Assembly: GCF_042427615.1 (NCBI RefSeq) | Contig: NZ_JBHMEZ010000012.1 | Location: forward strand, 1 to 64,000 | Origin: Formosa undariae | GTDB taxonomy: Bacteria; Bacteroidota; Bacteroidia; Flavobacteriales; Flavobacteriaceae | DNA: 64,000 bases | Reading direction: 5' to 3' | Part shown: positions 34,331-44,298 of the stretch, piece after piece | Numbering within the stretch: position 1 is the stretch's first letter | Layout: each line of letters begins with the position of its first letter | Notes under the pieces: generated by a model | Told to the model about the DNA's origin: nothing | Databases searched by the model: none | Seen by the model: the letters and a program-made list of their open reading frames with translations, nothing else | Translations under genes and position numbers: made by a program

Positions 34331-34744
34331 ATGACTTTCAACCTTAAATATTTTATCGCATTTGTATTACTACTTTGTACAGAACTATTAATTGCTACAA
34401 CTTCCGGATTTATCCGTCATACGTTTGGAGATTTTTTAGCTGTAATAGGCGTTTACGTTTTAGTAAAATCTGTATTCAATATTGACCCCATAACACTAGG
34501 TATTGGAGTTTTATTATTTTCTTTTATGATTGAAACCCTACAACTCACTCCTTTTTTAGAAGTAATCGGTTTATCTGAAAACAGAATGGCTCGCATTGTT
34601 TTTGGAAACACCTTTAGTTTTGGCGACTTAATTGCATACACTTTAGGCGTACTTTTTATAATTAGAATTGATCTAGTACTTGTAAGAACCTTAAAAAGGA
34701 ATCCGAATTACTTCAGACCAAGAAGGTCTCTAAATAAAACATAA
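34331..34744 (+). CDS. DUF2809-family membrane protein
   Basis: 137 residues with four membrane segments. FIRHTFGDFLAVIGVYVLVK and the later FGNTFSFGDLIAYTLGV match the DUF2809 pattern (first membrane pair then GDxLxxxxY). Function unknown. It converges with the deaminase gene at 34754, with only 9 bases between stop codons. Confidence 0.85.
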   Translation: MTFNLKYFIAFVLLLCTELLIATTSGFIRHTFGDFLAVIGVYVLVKSVFNIDPITLGIGVLLFSFMIETLQLTPFLEVIGLSENRMARIVFGNTFSFGDLIAYTLGVLFIIRIDLVLVRTLKRNPNYFRPRRSLNKT

Positions 34745-34753
34745 GGTATTAGC

Positions 34754-35224
34754 TTAATACAGAGTTTTATCTCCTTTTTTACTCCACTCCTGGAATGGCG
34801 CCAAAGCAATTTCACGCGCTAGTTGCTCGAAAGGAATGCTTCGTTTTTCGTAAGGCAATGGAATTTCTTTGTAAATAAAAGCATCATCAAACCCTATATT
34901 TGCAGCATCTTCTTGATTACTTCCATAATACACTTTATCTGGCCGTGCCCAATAAATAGCGCCTAAACACATCGGACAAGGTTCGCAAGAGGTATAGATC
35001 TCGCAACCATCTAATTGAAATGTATCTAGGTTTTTGCAGGCATCTCTAATCGCAGTAACTTCCGCATGTGCCGTTGGATCGTTAGTCGAGGTGACTTTAT
35101 TATTACCGCGACCTACAATTTTTCCATCTTTAACAACCACGCAACCAAAGGGTCCGCCTTCGTTATTATTCATTCCTCTTAATGCTGCGTCTACAGCTTC
35201 TTGCATAAATTTCTCTTTGCACAT
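34754..35224 (-). CDS. guaD: Guanine deaminase, CDA-fold
   Basis: 156 residues, the size of the Bacillus GuaD type. Zinc ligands H53 with catalytic E55 (TAHAEV) and C83/C86 (CEPCPMC). The C-terminal FQEWSKKGDKTLY tail resembles the domain-swapped C-terminus of bacterial guanine deaminases. Converts guanine to xanthine and ammonia in purine salvage or catabolism. Other small nucleoside deaminases are possible. Confidence 0.85.
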   Translation of the reverse strand: MCKEKFMQEAVDAALRGMNNNEGGPFGCVVVKDGKIVGRGNNKVTSTNDPTAHAEVTAIRDACKNLDTFQLDGCEIYTSCEPCPMCLGAIYWARPDKVYYGSNQEDAANIGFDDAFIYKEIPLPYEKRSIPFEQLAREIALAPFQEWSKKGDKTLY

Positions 35225-35321
35225 GGTATCTTATATTTTTAGAATGCCTTTTACATTATTTTTTGATTTTTAAACACTAAATAACTTTAAGGCATCCATT
35301 TTATTACACTATTATTTTCAA

Positions 35322-36608
35322 TTAACAATCGTAATATTCCTTCTCGAAAGTCACTTTTTTACCGGTTAATTGTTCAATATTTTTCACATAATTATCGAAA
35401 GCTTTGCATATCCCACTCAATATACTGTGATATATTTTATCAGTTGTGATGATATATAATTCTGCGCCTCCACGACCTCTAGCGGGCAAGATATTACGAA
35501 CACTTAAGGACTCTATTTCGGCAACATTAAATGTTTGTGCATATCCGTTAGCCGAGCAACCCATTTTATTATTCACAGCATCAATCCAAATAACGGGCTG
35601 CGCTTTAAATTTTTCAGTGATTACACTTGGCCTGTACTTAATTCTCTCATTTTTCGTATAATCCTTAGGACAACTAAAATCGCCGTCAAAAGTCACTGCA
35701 TCAGATATTACAATACGCGCTTCATAATCTTTGTCCATTAATAATTCTGGATATTCTCTATGGTTTTGAATGATTACAGATGTATTTCCGCCATCATATT
35801 GATAGCGAGAATCGTAAGTATAACATATAGAAAGTGCGATCCCTTTTAGGTTAAAAATTAGATTTTTCTGATCGTCTCTTTCGTAACCATTAAGCGCTTC
35901 ATTGCCCATTAAATCTCGAGAAAGCACATGTTTTAAGTCGTAATAACTACCATCATTTCCCGAATCGTTATAGCAATCACTATAAAAATATAATACAGGA
36001 ACATCGCTTCTTTTATTATCAAAATAAGCTTGAAAGTCATCATATATTACGTTGCCAATACGGACGGGATACTTAAACTTTAAAAGCTTTTGTCCGTAAG
36101 GTGAAGTCTCAAAATAGATGTGTTTATTTTGCTCTATCTCTTGATAGGTTATATCCCATGACACAAATAATTTAGGTTCTGACTGTATTTCAAAACCGTC
36201 GTTATAATCGGCATAATTTGCATCTAAAACCCCATAGTTTTTTGGATGTTTGCGTCTCCAAAGTTGCTTATTTAATTGGTCTTCATTATGAACATGTGCA
36301 AAGAAGATATCATCATTAAAGCTGAATGTAAGCGACAATTCTTCATAAACACTTTGAAACCCTTTAAAAGTGACAGGAATATCGTTTTGATGGTGATCGA
36401 AAAGAAATAAATAACGCTCTTTAGAAGGTGTCACTTTAATATAGGCATACTGCAAATCTGCTAATTTAACAACACAACTATGCACACCTTTAAAATCCTG
36501 GCAAATAAGCTGATTATTTTCAATCCTCACTTCGCCGTCATCTGTAGATTTTGGAAACATTTTATTAGGCGTTTGGGAGCTACCAAACAATGTATTTATA
36601 ATACTCAT
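35322..36608 (-). CDS. Hypothetical protein, 428 aa
   Basis: Not recognised. No signal peptide. Residues 1-110 resemble a PH-like or tubby-like strand domain (VRIENNQLICQDFKGVHSCV ... YAYIKVTPSKERYLFLFDHH), which returns near the C-terminus (NNKMGCSANGYAQTFNVAEI ... ELYIITTDKIYHSIL). The middle part (180-330) has YxY and DxD-rich strands. Two related half-domains suggest an internal duplication. It stands alone. Confidence 0.7.
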   Translation of the reverse strand: MSIINTLFGSSQTPNKMFPKSTDDGEVRIENNQLICQDFKGVHSCVVKLADLQYAYIKVTPSKERYLFLFDHHQNDIPVTFKGFQSVYEELSLTFSFNDDIFFAHVHNEDQLNKQLWRRKHPKNYGVLDANYADYNDGFEIQSEPKLFVSWDITYQEIEQNKHIYFETSPYGQKLLKFKYPVRIGNVIYDDFQAYFDNKRSDVPVLYFYSDCYNDSGNDGSYYDLKHVLSRDLMGNEALNGYERDDQKNLIFNLKGIALSICYTYDSRYQYDGGNTSVIIQNHREYPELLMDKDYEARIVISDAVTFDGDFSCPKDYTKNERIKYRPSVITEKFKAQPVIWIDAVNNKMGCSANGYAQTFNVAEIESLSVRNILPARGRGGAELYIITTDKIYHSILSGICKAFDNYVKNIEQLTGKKVTFEKEYYDC

Positions 36609-36701
36609 AGTATTTCTGTAATGAATAAACGAACTATAAAATATAGCTTTTAAACAACTAAAATACGAATGAAAATCACGCCTTATACGGTTATCACCTA
36701 A

Positions 36702-36875
36702 TTATTTTTTGTGCTGTTGCTTTCTCCAATACACATATAATAGTATAGCAATTATTGGCAAAACGATAAACACCACGATATTAAACGGATCCGAAAAATC
36801 TACCGGCTGATTATCGTCGGGATTAGGTGTACCTAAAGGTAATTGTGCGAGTAATGCGATTGTTTTATGTATCAT
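36702..36875 (-). CDS. Small single-pass membrane protein, 57 aa
   Basis: MIHKTIALLAQLPLGTPNPD, then QPVDFSDPFNIVVFIVLPII, then AILLYVYWRKQQHKK. A short periplasmic or cytoplasmic N-terminus with PxGxPNPD, one membrane segment, and a basic tail. Similar peptides recur in Flavobacteriaceae as orphan genes; function unknown. Too short to be flagged by a long-ORF search but well supported by composition and codon use. Confidence 0.75.
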   Translation of the reverse strand: MIHKTIALLAQLPLGTPNPDDNQPVDFSDPFNIVVFIVLPIIAILLYVYWRKQQHKK

Positions 36876-37107
36876 GTTTTTTTATTTTAAGTGTTTTTAA
36901 ACATCCTTATAGCTAGATGTAGTTACTAATTGAATGGCCCAATTATAATCTTAACCCAAAGTACAGTTAATTATTCGAACTTTTCAGGCTCTGAAGCATC
37001 TGCGTTAACATCTATAATGTTAGAGCAAATAAAAGCATGAGGACCAACCTAACTTTGCTTAGAATTAGGCAAAAGTGATTGCCTTATACTTAAAAATTTA
37101 CAAAATT

Positions 37108-38508
37108 ATGGATACAGCAACAAAACAAGATACTTTCGAAACCATTAATCCGAGTACGGAGAAATCCTTAGCATCATATACGTATATGACAGATAGCGAG
37201 GTTGAATCTAAAATAGAGCAAGCACAGGAAGCGTTTTTAGATTGGCGTTTCGAATCGTTCGAAAAGCGTGGGGAAGTGATTCAAGCAATTGGGAAAGCCT
37301 TACAAGACCATAAATCGGAATTAGTGAGTTTAATGACTGATGAAATGGGGAAATTACTGTCTCAAAGTGAACAGGAAGTAGATACGTGTACTGCTATTTG
37401 CGATTATTGTGCGACACATGCCGCAACGGAATTACAGGATGAAACACGAGAATTAACTTTAGGAGGAAAAGGTATTATTACCCACTCGCCTATTGGAATT
37501 ATATATGGAATTCAGCCATGGAATTATCCGTCTTATCAAGTGATTCGTTATACCATTGCCAATTTAATGGCAGGAAATAGTGTGTTATTAAAGCACGCGT
37601 CGAATGTAACGGGGACGGCTAAAAAGCTAGAAACTATATTTAAATCTGCAGGATTACCAGAAGGGCTATTTACAGTATTAGTTATCGGTCATGATCAATC
37701 TGATGCTATTATTAAAAATAGATTAGTACGTGGTGTAACGCTGACAGGAAGTCCGAAAGCAGGAGAAATTATAGGTCAAAAAGCAGCTAGCGCATTAAAA
37801 AAATCAGTTTTAGAATTAGGAAGTAATGATGCTTATCTTGTTCTAGAAGATGCCGATATTAAATTGGCTGTAGAACAAAGTGTAAAAGGTAGAATTTACA
37901 ATAATGGAGAAACCTGTATCGCTGCCAAACGCTTTATCGTGGTCGAATCTGTTTACGACACCTTTAAAGAAGGCTTTGTAAAAGCGATGTCCGACTTAAA
38001 ATTGGGAGATCCTAAAGATAAAAATACGGACCTCGGACCTATGGCGCGTAAAGATTTACGTGAGACTTTACACGAACAATTAACAGAGAGTGTGAACAAA
38101 GGTGCTACAGTTTTATGCGGTGGTAAACCGGATTCTGGTACAGGATACTTTTATCCAGCAACTGTTTTAGAAAATGTAAAGCCTGGACAACCTGCTTACG
38201 ACGATGAGCTTTTTGGTCCGATTGCCTCATTAATAAAAGCCAAAGACGGCGAAGATGCTATGCGCATCGCGAACGATAGTCGTTTTGGATTAGGCGGTGG
38301 TATTTTCTCTAAAGATGTCGATAAAGCCACAGAACTTGCTAAGAAACATTTTGATACCGGAATGGTGTTTATAAATAGTTTTGGATTAGCCGATCCGAAA
38401 ATGCCTTTTGGAGGTGTTAAAGATTCTGGTTTCGGAAGAGAGCATGGCGGTTTTGGAATGAAGGAATTTGTAAACATTAAATCTGTTATGATTAGTGATC
38501 CTCAATAA
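37108..38508 (+). CDS. gabD: NAD(P) succinate-semialdehyde dehydrogenase
   Basis: 466 residues from the ATG at 37108. Aldehyde-dehydrogenase superfamily: IQPWNYPSYQVIRYTIANLM, general base E236 (LELGSN), nucleophile C270 (NNGETCIAAKRF), and FGGVKDSGFGREHG. The ETC instead of QTC or QSC before the nucleophile and the ETINPSTEK start fit the Sad/GabD branch, which oxidises succinate semialdehyde to succinate. Single gene with its own terminator. Confidence 0.87.
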   Translation: MDTATKQDTFETINPSTEKSLASYTYMTDSEVESKIEQAQEAFLDWRFESFEKRGEVIQAIGKALQDHKSELVSLMTDEMGKLLSQSEQEVDTCTAICDYCATHAATELQDETRELTLGGKGIITHSPIGIIYGIQPWNYPSYQVIRYTIANLMAGNSVLLKHASNVTGTAKKLETIFKSAGLPEGLFTVLVIGHDQSDAIIKNRLVRGVTLTGSPKAGEIIGQKAASALKKSVLELGSNDAYLVLEDADIKLAVEQSVKGRIYNNGETCIAAKRFIVVESVYDTFKEGFVKAMSDLKLGDPKDKNTDLGPMARKDLRETLHEQLTESVNKGATVLCGGKPDSGTGYFYPATVLENVKPGQPAYDDELFGPIASLIKAKDGEDAMRIANDSRFGLGGGIFSKDVDKATELAKKHFDTGMVFINSFGLADPKMPFGGVKDSGFGREHGGFGMKEFVNIKSVMISDPQ

Positions 38509-38536
38509 ATAGGTCATTTCATAAAGGCATAAAAAG

Positions 38537-38563
38537 AGCCCCTAAACATTTTGTTTAGGGGCT
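38537..38563. terminator. Intrinsic terminator, bidirectional
   Basis: AGCCCCTAAAC pairs with GTTTAGGGGCT, loop ATTTT, followed by ATTTAATT; it sits between convergent genes. Confidence 0.8.
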
Positions 38564-38590
38564 ATTTAATTATATACTTTAAATTAGTAT

Positions 38591-39097
38591 CTAAGCTTCT
38601 CCTCTAGCTGGATAATCTTTATTGTTTACAAAGTCAATAGACTTTATAAGCTCCACGATTTCTGGTCTTGCGAACGGCATCGTCTGAATTGATGACGCAT
38701 AAAGCGTGCGATCTGGACGAATTAAAAAGATAGCAGGTTCTACAAATTCTTCAGGTTCGTTTTTAATCCCTTTAGAAATGAAAAGTCCCCATGAACGCGC
38801 TTCCTCTATTGGAAATTCGTATCCAAGTGGTACATCTTTTATGTCCCATTCTTTATAAGACGCTTCGGCTTTGGCTTTAGAGTCGGAACTAATAGCGACA
38901 ACATTTACGCCTTTATCCTTAAAATCACCTAAATGATCTTGTATGGTTTCTAAATACTTTTTACAAACGGGACAGTGCTTACCACGATAAACCACCACTA
39001 ATGTGAAGTTTTCTGGTTTCTGCTCGCTTAGCGTCCACTTTGTATCGTTTAATAAATTTATTGATAAATCGGGTGTTTCTGTTCTTGGTTTAATCAT
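38591..39097 (-). CDS. Peroxiredoxin-like protein (AhpC/TSA fold)
   Basis: 168 residues, cytoplasmic. The redox centre is C42-PV-C45 in YRGKHCPVCKKYL, a thioredoxin-like CxxC at the position of the peroxidatic cysteine, as in the 'redoxin' AhpC/TSA-related family. VAISSDSKAKAEASYKEW follows the family pattern. Likely a thiol peroxidase or disulfide reductase; transcribed 55 bases downstream of the NAD(P)-binding gene at 39153. Confidence 0.85.
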   Translation of the reverse strand: MIKPRTETPDLSINLLNDTKWTLSEQKPENFTLVVVYRGKHCPVCKKYLETIQDHLGDFKDKGVNVVAISSDSKAKAEASYKEWDIKDVPLGYEFPIEEARSWGLFISKGIKNEPEEFVEPAIFLIRPDRTLYASSIQTMPFARPEIVELIKSIDFVNNKDYPARGEA

Positions 39098-39152
39098 AAT
39101 ACTTGATTTTAAAATTAAAATTAAAGTGTCGTATTTTGGTAATTGATATTAT

Positions 39153-39779
39153 TTAGATCGTTCTAAACGCCTCTTCAATAGGTGTGTCACCTTGTAAGAT
39201 TTCGAAGGTGGTTTTGTCCGTAGCACTGTCTCTTAAAGCTTGCACGAGTGTTTGTGCAACATCGTCGCGCGTGATTTCTCCTTGTTTTGAAAAAGATTTA
39301 GATAAAGATATGCGACCTTGCCCCGAATCATTAGTCAACGCTCCTGGTCTTATAATTGTATAATTTAGTTTTGAGTCTTTTAAAAAGACATCGGCATTAT
39401 GTTTTGCTTTTAGGTAATCTTGAAGTTTTTCACTTTGTTCTGGGTTATCTGCGCCCATAGAACTAAGCATTACAAATTTCTTAATATTTGCACCTTCCGA
39501 AGCTTTAATCATTTTAATAGCTCCATCTTGGTCTACGGCTTCTACTTTCTTACCACCAGAACCGGCAGCAAAAATCACATGACTCGCTTCTTTTACGGTT
39601 TCTGACACGTCATTTTCCAAATCACCATAAACCGTTCTTATATTATGGGCTTTGAAATCTTTCTCTTGTTCTTCGTTTCTAACCATAGCAATAGGTTCGA
39701 AATCTTGAGATGTTTTTAAATGATGCACTACTTTATTTCCTGTGGTACCTGTCGCACCAACTACTAATACGTTTTCCAT
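39153..39779 (-). CDS. NAD(P)-binding atypical SDR (YwnB/NmrA type)
   Basis: 208 residues. Rossmann motif GATGTTGNKVV at the N-terminus, VIFAAGSGGKK, MLSSMGADNP and YTIIRPGAL in order, as in atypical SDR 'a5' proteins. No YxxxK catalytic pair is visible, so it may be a redox sensor or an isomerase-like enzyme instead of a classical dehydrogenase. Probably forms an operon with the downstream peroxiredoxin. Confidence 0.82.
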   Translation of the reverse strand: MENVLVVGATGTTGNKVVHHLKTSQDFEPIAMVRNEEQEKDFKAHNIRTVYGDLENDVSETVKEASHVIFAAGSGGKKVEAVDQDGAIKMIKASEGANIKKFVMLSSMGADNPEQSEKLQDYLKAKHNADVFLKDSKLNYTIIRPGALTNDSGQGRISLSKSFSKQGEITRDDVAQTLVQALRDSATDKTTFEILQGDTPIEEAFRTI

Positions 39780-40092
39780 TATATATGTTTTGATGCAATT
39801 TACGCCTATTACCTAGTATACATTAACTTAAAAACATATAAAAATAACGCTATTCCAAAGGTTGATCTTGAATGTAAGAAGTGCAACCTTATTAAGGCTA
39901 ATAGTAAATATGCACCATAATGAAGTCTAAATGACGATTTTAAATAATAAACTATAAACCTATAAACACAAAATTCCGATACTTAAGTTTTTAATGACTA
40001 GTATCGGAATTATAGTATTCATGACAACTCTGGACTTATGTATAAGTCCGAAGTACAACGAAGTTGATAGTTGACTTATTGGAAGCTTTTTA
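39780..40092. other. Gene-free stretch with inverted repeat
   Basis: ATTCCGATACT (39973-39983) and AGTATCGGAAT (40000-40010) form an 11-bp stem. On the minus strand, behind the gene at 40093, it ends in GGAATTTTGTG, a weak terminator at best. A second small stem GGACTTATGTATAAGTCC follows at about 40030. No gene. Confidence 0.5.
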
Positions 40093-42525
40093 TTATTCTT
40101 CTATGGTATACCGCGTTTTAACAACCACAGGAATTCCGGAGGCTGTTACACCTTCTATAGTCACTTTAATTTCTGTTTCCACAGCACTATTATAATAGTC
40201 TGCTTCTACAATTCCGGTAGTATCTGGATGCATAAAGGGGTTCCAATATAGCGTGTTTCTAACGTCTTCTTTTTGATTTTCAAAAGTGATGTCGGTTGGA
40301 TCTGGAGCATAGAACACACGAGGTTCGTAAAGTCCTTCTAGATTTTCTTTTACGGTCTGAAGTACTATTTTCTCGTTAGTAGTTCCGCCTTTCTTCAAGT
40401 AGATTAAAATAGCACCATTACCACCGTTAGATCCTAAAATAGTTGCACTTGCTCCATTTAAAGTTTCAATTTTAACAACATCTGCTGGCTGTAAAAACGA
40501 AAGTTCGTCTGGTTGCCATATTATTCCATCTACAATAATCATTGCTGGCCCAGCATTTCTAATAAATCGGATAGAAGGTTCTTCAATAACAACACTTGGA
40601 AGTGTGGTCTGAATCAGGTCGTAAATGGATAAAAAGGTTTCTACCTCGTCTCCAAAAACATAAGAACGATCTGCAGTACCATACATAGATAATGGCTCAT
40701 CTTTTTTGGGCGCTATAATCTCCACTTCATCCAAAACATTCTCTTCCATGATACCTATCGATTTGTATTTCTCTAAGACATTGTTTTTTAAAATAATGTC
40801 TTCTGAAACATCTACTTTTATGGATTGAGGTGTAAAATTTACAGCTAAATCAGACTGGGTTTTATCATCTAAAGACAACAAACCTCGCGATTTTCCTTTA
40901 TTGTCTTTAGAACTTAAAATTATTTCTGAAGTGCCATAAAACAGTATATTTTCAAATTTAAAATGTCCTAAAGAATCGGTTACCGTATTTAACATTTTAA
41001 TCTCTCCTTTATTAAATAACGTCAAGGTTATATTGTTACCGCCTTTCCCTTTATTGCTTAATACTTGCGTAAGTTGACCACTTAAATTAATTCCTTTTTC
41101 TGCTGGAAAAGCCAATTTATTGTCGGTAATATTAGAACTGTCTTTCCATACAAAATCTCTCCACCCTTGGGTTAATAATAACAAATCTAACTTTTCAATC
41201 CGCCACGGGTTTTCGTTATTAAAATAAAACCCCGGATTATATACTTGTCCTCTAATATCCGATTCTACTAAAAAATACGAACAAATATTGGTGTCTAAAC
41301 CTTTATCTTCCATACCGTTCATATCTATACTACTTAAGGAATAACTAGCCAGTTCAGGCGTTCCTGCTTTCGTTTTTGAAGACACTGTAACCGTTACTTT
41401 TTCGTCAGGTTTATAAGTTTGCTTATTTGTACTTAGCGTAACCTCTAATTTATCACTTTTATCGATAAAAATAAGTCGCTCACTTTGTGGCTTGTTGTTA
41501 GCATCGTACAAAGTGATGTGGTTAATACCGCCAGGAAGTTTATCTTGAGGGAGTTCAAATTTCACGATCGTACTCGTGATAGGTTGATTGATTTCGAAAT
41601 ATATAATATCCTTAATTTTACATATAATATTAATATTCTGATCTTGCTGACTAGCAAGTGTTTTCTTATTGGTTTTAACGGTAAGTATTCTAGACGTGTT
41701 GCCTTTAACAGGTTTTGAACTTAACACAAACCCCATTTCTCTAGCCTGAGGTAACGGAAATTTTAGAGCCTCCTTTGCTCCTACACGAGATGTTTTAGCA
41801 TAATACTGCTCCCCGTTTTTAGGATTTAATTGAAACGTTCCCATACCATCGTGAATCGTTTCGAAAAAGGTTACTAGAGAATCTTTTGTAGTGTAAATTT
41901 CCCCTTTTACTTCTATCGGAAACCCATTGCTGTCCAGCGCTTTTAAAGCCACAATATTAATAACGTTTTCTACGAGAGAACCGCCTTCAGGAAAAAACTG
42001 CACCTTAAAAGATTTACTATCCGCTTCAGAATCTGAATTTTCTTTATTATTTGTTTCAGCTATACCGCTGACTTCCGGACTATTAAAAACGTTTAAAACA
42101 GTAATATCTTTACTAAAAATAAACGCTTTATCAAAATTCCGATTCCAATTGGTGTAAGCGCGTAATTGATAAATTCCTGGCTTTTTTATACCAGAGGAAT
42201 CTGTTAACTTAAAATCACCATAACCCAAGCCATTTTCTATTCTCGTCTTATGGTGAGCAATGATTTGTTTGTCAGGAGATATGAGTTCCACATGTAAAAT
42301 ATCACTCTTATTGTAAAGCTGATTATTGTAGGGATACACAGCATAAGCCTTATACCACAACGATTCGCCAAGCGTATACGTATTCCGGTCGGTATGTAAA
42401 TATATATTTTCGACGGTTGGAATAATCTCTTTTTTATCTTGGGCGCTAACCGTAGAGCTACTAATAATCAATAAAAAAAAGCTAAGAATTACAATATTTA
42501 ATTTTTTACACAATGGGATTGACAT
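40093..42525 (-). CDS. MG2-like / TonB-plug outer-membrane protein
   Basis: 810 residues. A signal peptide ends at VSAQ. It starts with an MG2-type module (NIYLHTDRNTYTLGESLWYKAY), then several beta-sandwich modules including one carboxypeptidase-regulatory-like domain (LSGQLTQVLSNKGKGGNN), and a TonB-receptor plug domain near 620-720 (SIYDLIQTTLPSVVIEEPSI ... DVVKIETLNGASATILGSNG). There is no 22-strand barrel after the plug, so it cannot be a TonB receptor itself. The family is widespread in Bacteroidota; an assembly or binding role at the cell surface is an inference. Confidence 0.8.
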   Translation of the reverse strand: MSIPLCKKLNIVILSFFLLIISSSTVSAQDKKEIIPTVENIYLHTDRNTYTLGESLWYKAYAVYPYNNQLYNKSDILHVELISPDKQIIAHHKTRIENGLGYGDFKLTDSSGIKKPGIYQLRAYTNWNRNFDKAFIFSKDITVLNVFNSPEVSGIAETNNKENSDSEADSKSFKVQFFPEGGSLVENVINIVALKALDSNGFPIEVKGEIYTTKDSLVTFFETIHDGMGTFQLNPKNGEQYYAKTSRVGAKEALKFPLPQAREMGFVLSSKPVKGNTSRILTVKTNKKTLASQQDQNINIICKIKDIIYFEINQPITSTIVKFELPQDKLPGGINHITLYDANNKPQSERLIFIDKSDKLEVTLSTNKQTYKPDEKVTVTVSSKTKAGTPELASYSLSSIDMNGMEDKGLDTNICSYFLVESDIRGQVYNPGFYFNNENPWRIEKLDLLLLTQGWRDFVWKDSSNITDNKLAFPAEKGINLSGQLTQVLSNKGKGGNNITLTLFNKGEIKMLNTVTDSLGHFKFENILFYGTSEIILSSKDNKGKSRGLLSLDDKTQSDLAVNFTPQSIKVDVSEDIILKNNVLEKYKSIGIMEENVLDEVEIIAPKKDEPLSMYGTADRSYVFGDEVETFLSIYDLIQTTLPSVVIEEPSIRFIRNAGPAMIIVDGIIWQPDELSFLQPADVVKIETLNGASATILGSNGGNGAILIYLKKGGTTNEKIVLQTVKENLEGLYEPRVFYAPDPTDITFENQKEDVRNTLYWNPFMHPDTTGIVEADYYNSAVETEIKVTIEGVTASGIPVVVKTRYTIEE

Positions 42526-42637
42526 TATAAAATATGGGGATTTAAATAGTAAAATCGAAAGTTAACACTATTCAGACTAAATATAAACACAAAGGTTTAA
42601 TTACTTCCCTAATAATTACGCACTTAAATTTTGAATC

Positions 42638-44188
42638 TTACCATTCTATAGGTCTATAATCTTTAAGAAATTTACCACACCAATGTTTTCCTGTATTAAT
42701 TCCGTCTAATAACGGATCCATAACACGAGCAGCTCCATCTACAATATCTAAAGGCGGTTGGAAGTCGTACACCTCCTGTTTCATTTTTGCTAAAGCTGCA
42801 GGATCTTCGTCCGTTACCCAACCTGTATCTACCGCATTCATGAAAATCCCACTTTTAGCTAATTCGCCAGATGCCGTATGCGTCAACATATTTAAGGCTG
42901 CCTTCGCCATATTGGTATGTGGATGACGCGATTCTTTAAACACACGATGGAATTTACCTTCCATAGCTGTTACATTTATAATGTGCTTTTGCCCCGTGTT
43001 TTCTTTTTTCATCATCTCTGCTAGGCGATTACATAGCACAAAGGGAGCAACAGAATTTACCAATTGCACTTCAATCATTTCTGTAGTCTCTATAGCCCCT
43101 AATTTTAAACGCCAGCTGTTGGTTTTTCTTAAATCGACTTGCTGTAAATCGGCATCTAATTTCCCTTCAGGGAACACCTCTTCTGCGACTAACGAATTAT
43201 CGAAACTGTATGGGATTTGAGACAATTTTGCAGAAGCTCTTAATCCGATCCCAGGTTCTGGTCCGTGCCAAGTCACGGGCATATTTTTGTTTGAAGATGC
43301 GCCAGATGTCAGTGATTTCAACTCATTTAAACAAGTTGTATGATCTGATAATAGGTCTTGAACCGCTTGTGGTAATGTTTCTACAGACTGCTCTTCTTTA
43401 CCCATTAAATGCGCATAAAAACCAGATGGTCGTCTTACGGTTTGTGCGGCATTATTGATTAAAATATCTAAGCGATCGTATTTTTGTTCAATATAATTAC
43501 AGAAAATTTCTACACTCGGAATGTGTCTTAAATCCAAGCCATGAATATGCAAGCGATCTTTCCAGGCGCTAAAATCGTCTTCTTTAGCAAACCGGATTGC
43601 CGAATCTACAGGAAAACGCGTAGTTGCGACCACAGTTGCCCCTCCTCTTAATAGCATTAATGTAATATGATAACCGATTTTTAAACGAGATCCTGTAATC
43701 ACAGCTACTTGTCCGCTAACATCTGCTGTTTGAAACCGTTTAGCATAATTAAAATCGCCACAATCAATGCACATGGTATCGTAAAAATGATGCATTTTAG
43801 TAAACGCTGTTTTACATACATAGCAATTTCTAGCGGTTTCTAATTCTATGGTTTCGCGGTTTTCCAACTCTTGAGCAAGTAATAATTTAGGCGCCATAAA
43901 AATTGGCGTCTCTCTTGCGTTTCTTATACCGGTTACTTTACGAGCGACACGATCTTGGACTTCCTTTTTACGTTTTGCATTCTTCTTTGCATCTTTTTTA
44001 CGTTTTGCAAATTCTTCACGACTAGGTCTAGAAAAAGCTCCGGTAGCTTTAATTAAAGCAATTCTTTTACCCTTTGGAATATCGAAAATAAGATTGGTAT
44101 CGGCATTTAATTGTTCTAATACACGTAGGCATTCGTCTATTTCTTTCTGACTCAATTGTCCCTGTTCATCTTCACTCTTAGCGTGCAT
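42638..44188 (-). CDS. Zinc-ribbon SDR-like protein with altered active site
   Basis: 516 residues, about twice a classical SDR. Residues 55-85 are a Lys/Arg-rich coiled coil. A four-cysteine site (C122/C125 and C140/C143, CYVC ... CIDC) looks like a zinc ribbon. An SDR Rossmann domain follows: VAVITGSRLKIGY (the usual TGxxxGIG has K for the second G), LDILINNAAQ, and HTNMAKAAL where YxxxK should be, with threonine in place of tyrosine and NVTAMEG in place of the catalytic serine. An insertion of about 100 residues lies between NNAAQ and the end. Substrate unknown; catalysis by the standard SDR mechanism is doubtful. Confidence 0.75.
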   Translation of the reverse strand: MHAKSEDEQGQLSQKEIDECLRVLEQLNADTNLIFDIPKGKRIALIKATGAFSRPSREEFAKRKKDAKKNAKRKKEVQDRVARKVTGIRNARETPIFMAPKLLLAQELENRETIELETARNCYVCKTAFTKMHHFYDTMCIDCGDFNYAKRFQTADVSGQVAVITGSRLKIGYHITLMLLRGGATVVATTRFPVDSAIRFAKEDDFSAWKDRLHIHGLDLRHIPSVEIFCNYIEQKYDRLDILINNAAQTVRRPSGFYAHLMGKEEQSVETLPQAVQDLLSDHTTCLNELKSLTSGASSNKNMPVTWHGPEPGIGLRASAKLSQIPYSFDNSLVAEEVFPEGKLDADLQQVDLRKTNSWRLKLGAIETTEMIEVQLVNSVAPFVLCNRLAEMMKKENTGQKHIINVTAMEGKFHRVFKESRHPHTNMAKAALNMLTHTASGELAKSGIFMNAVDTGWVTDEDPAALAKMKQEVYDFQPPLDIVDGAARVMDPLLDGINTGKHWCGKFLKDYRPIEW

Positions 44189-44298
44189 ATCAATTTAATT
44201 TAGGTTACGAATATACTTTATATTTTTGGTAATAATTGGTGCCATTTTAAACTTCATTTTATAGTAGACTTTTAAGGTGCTATGTAAAATGAAGTCCT

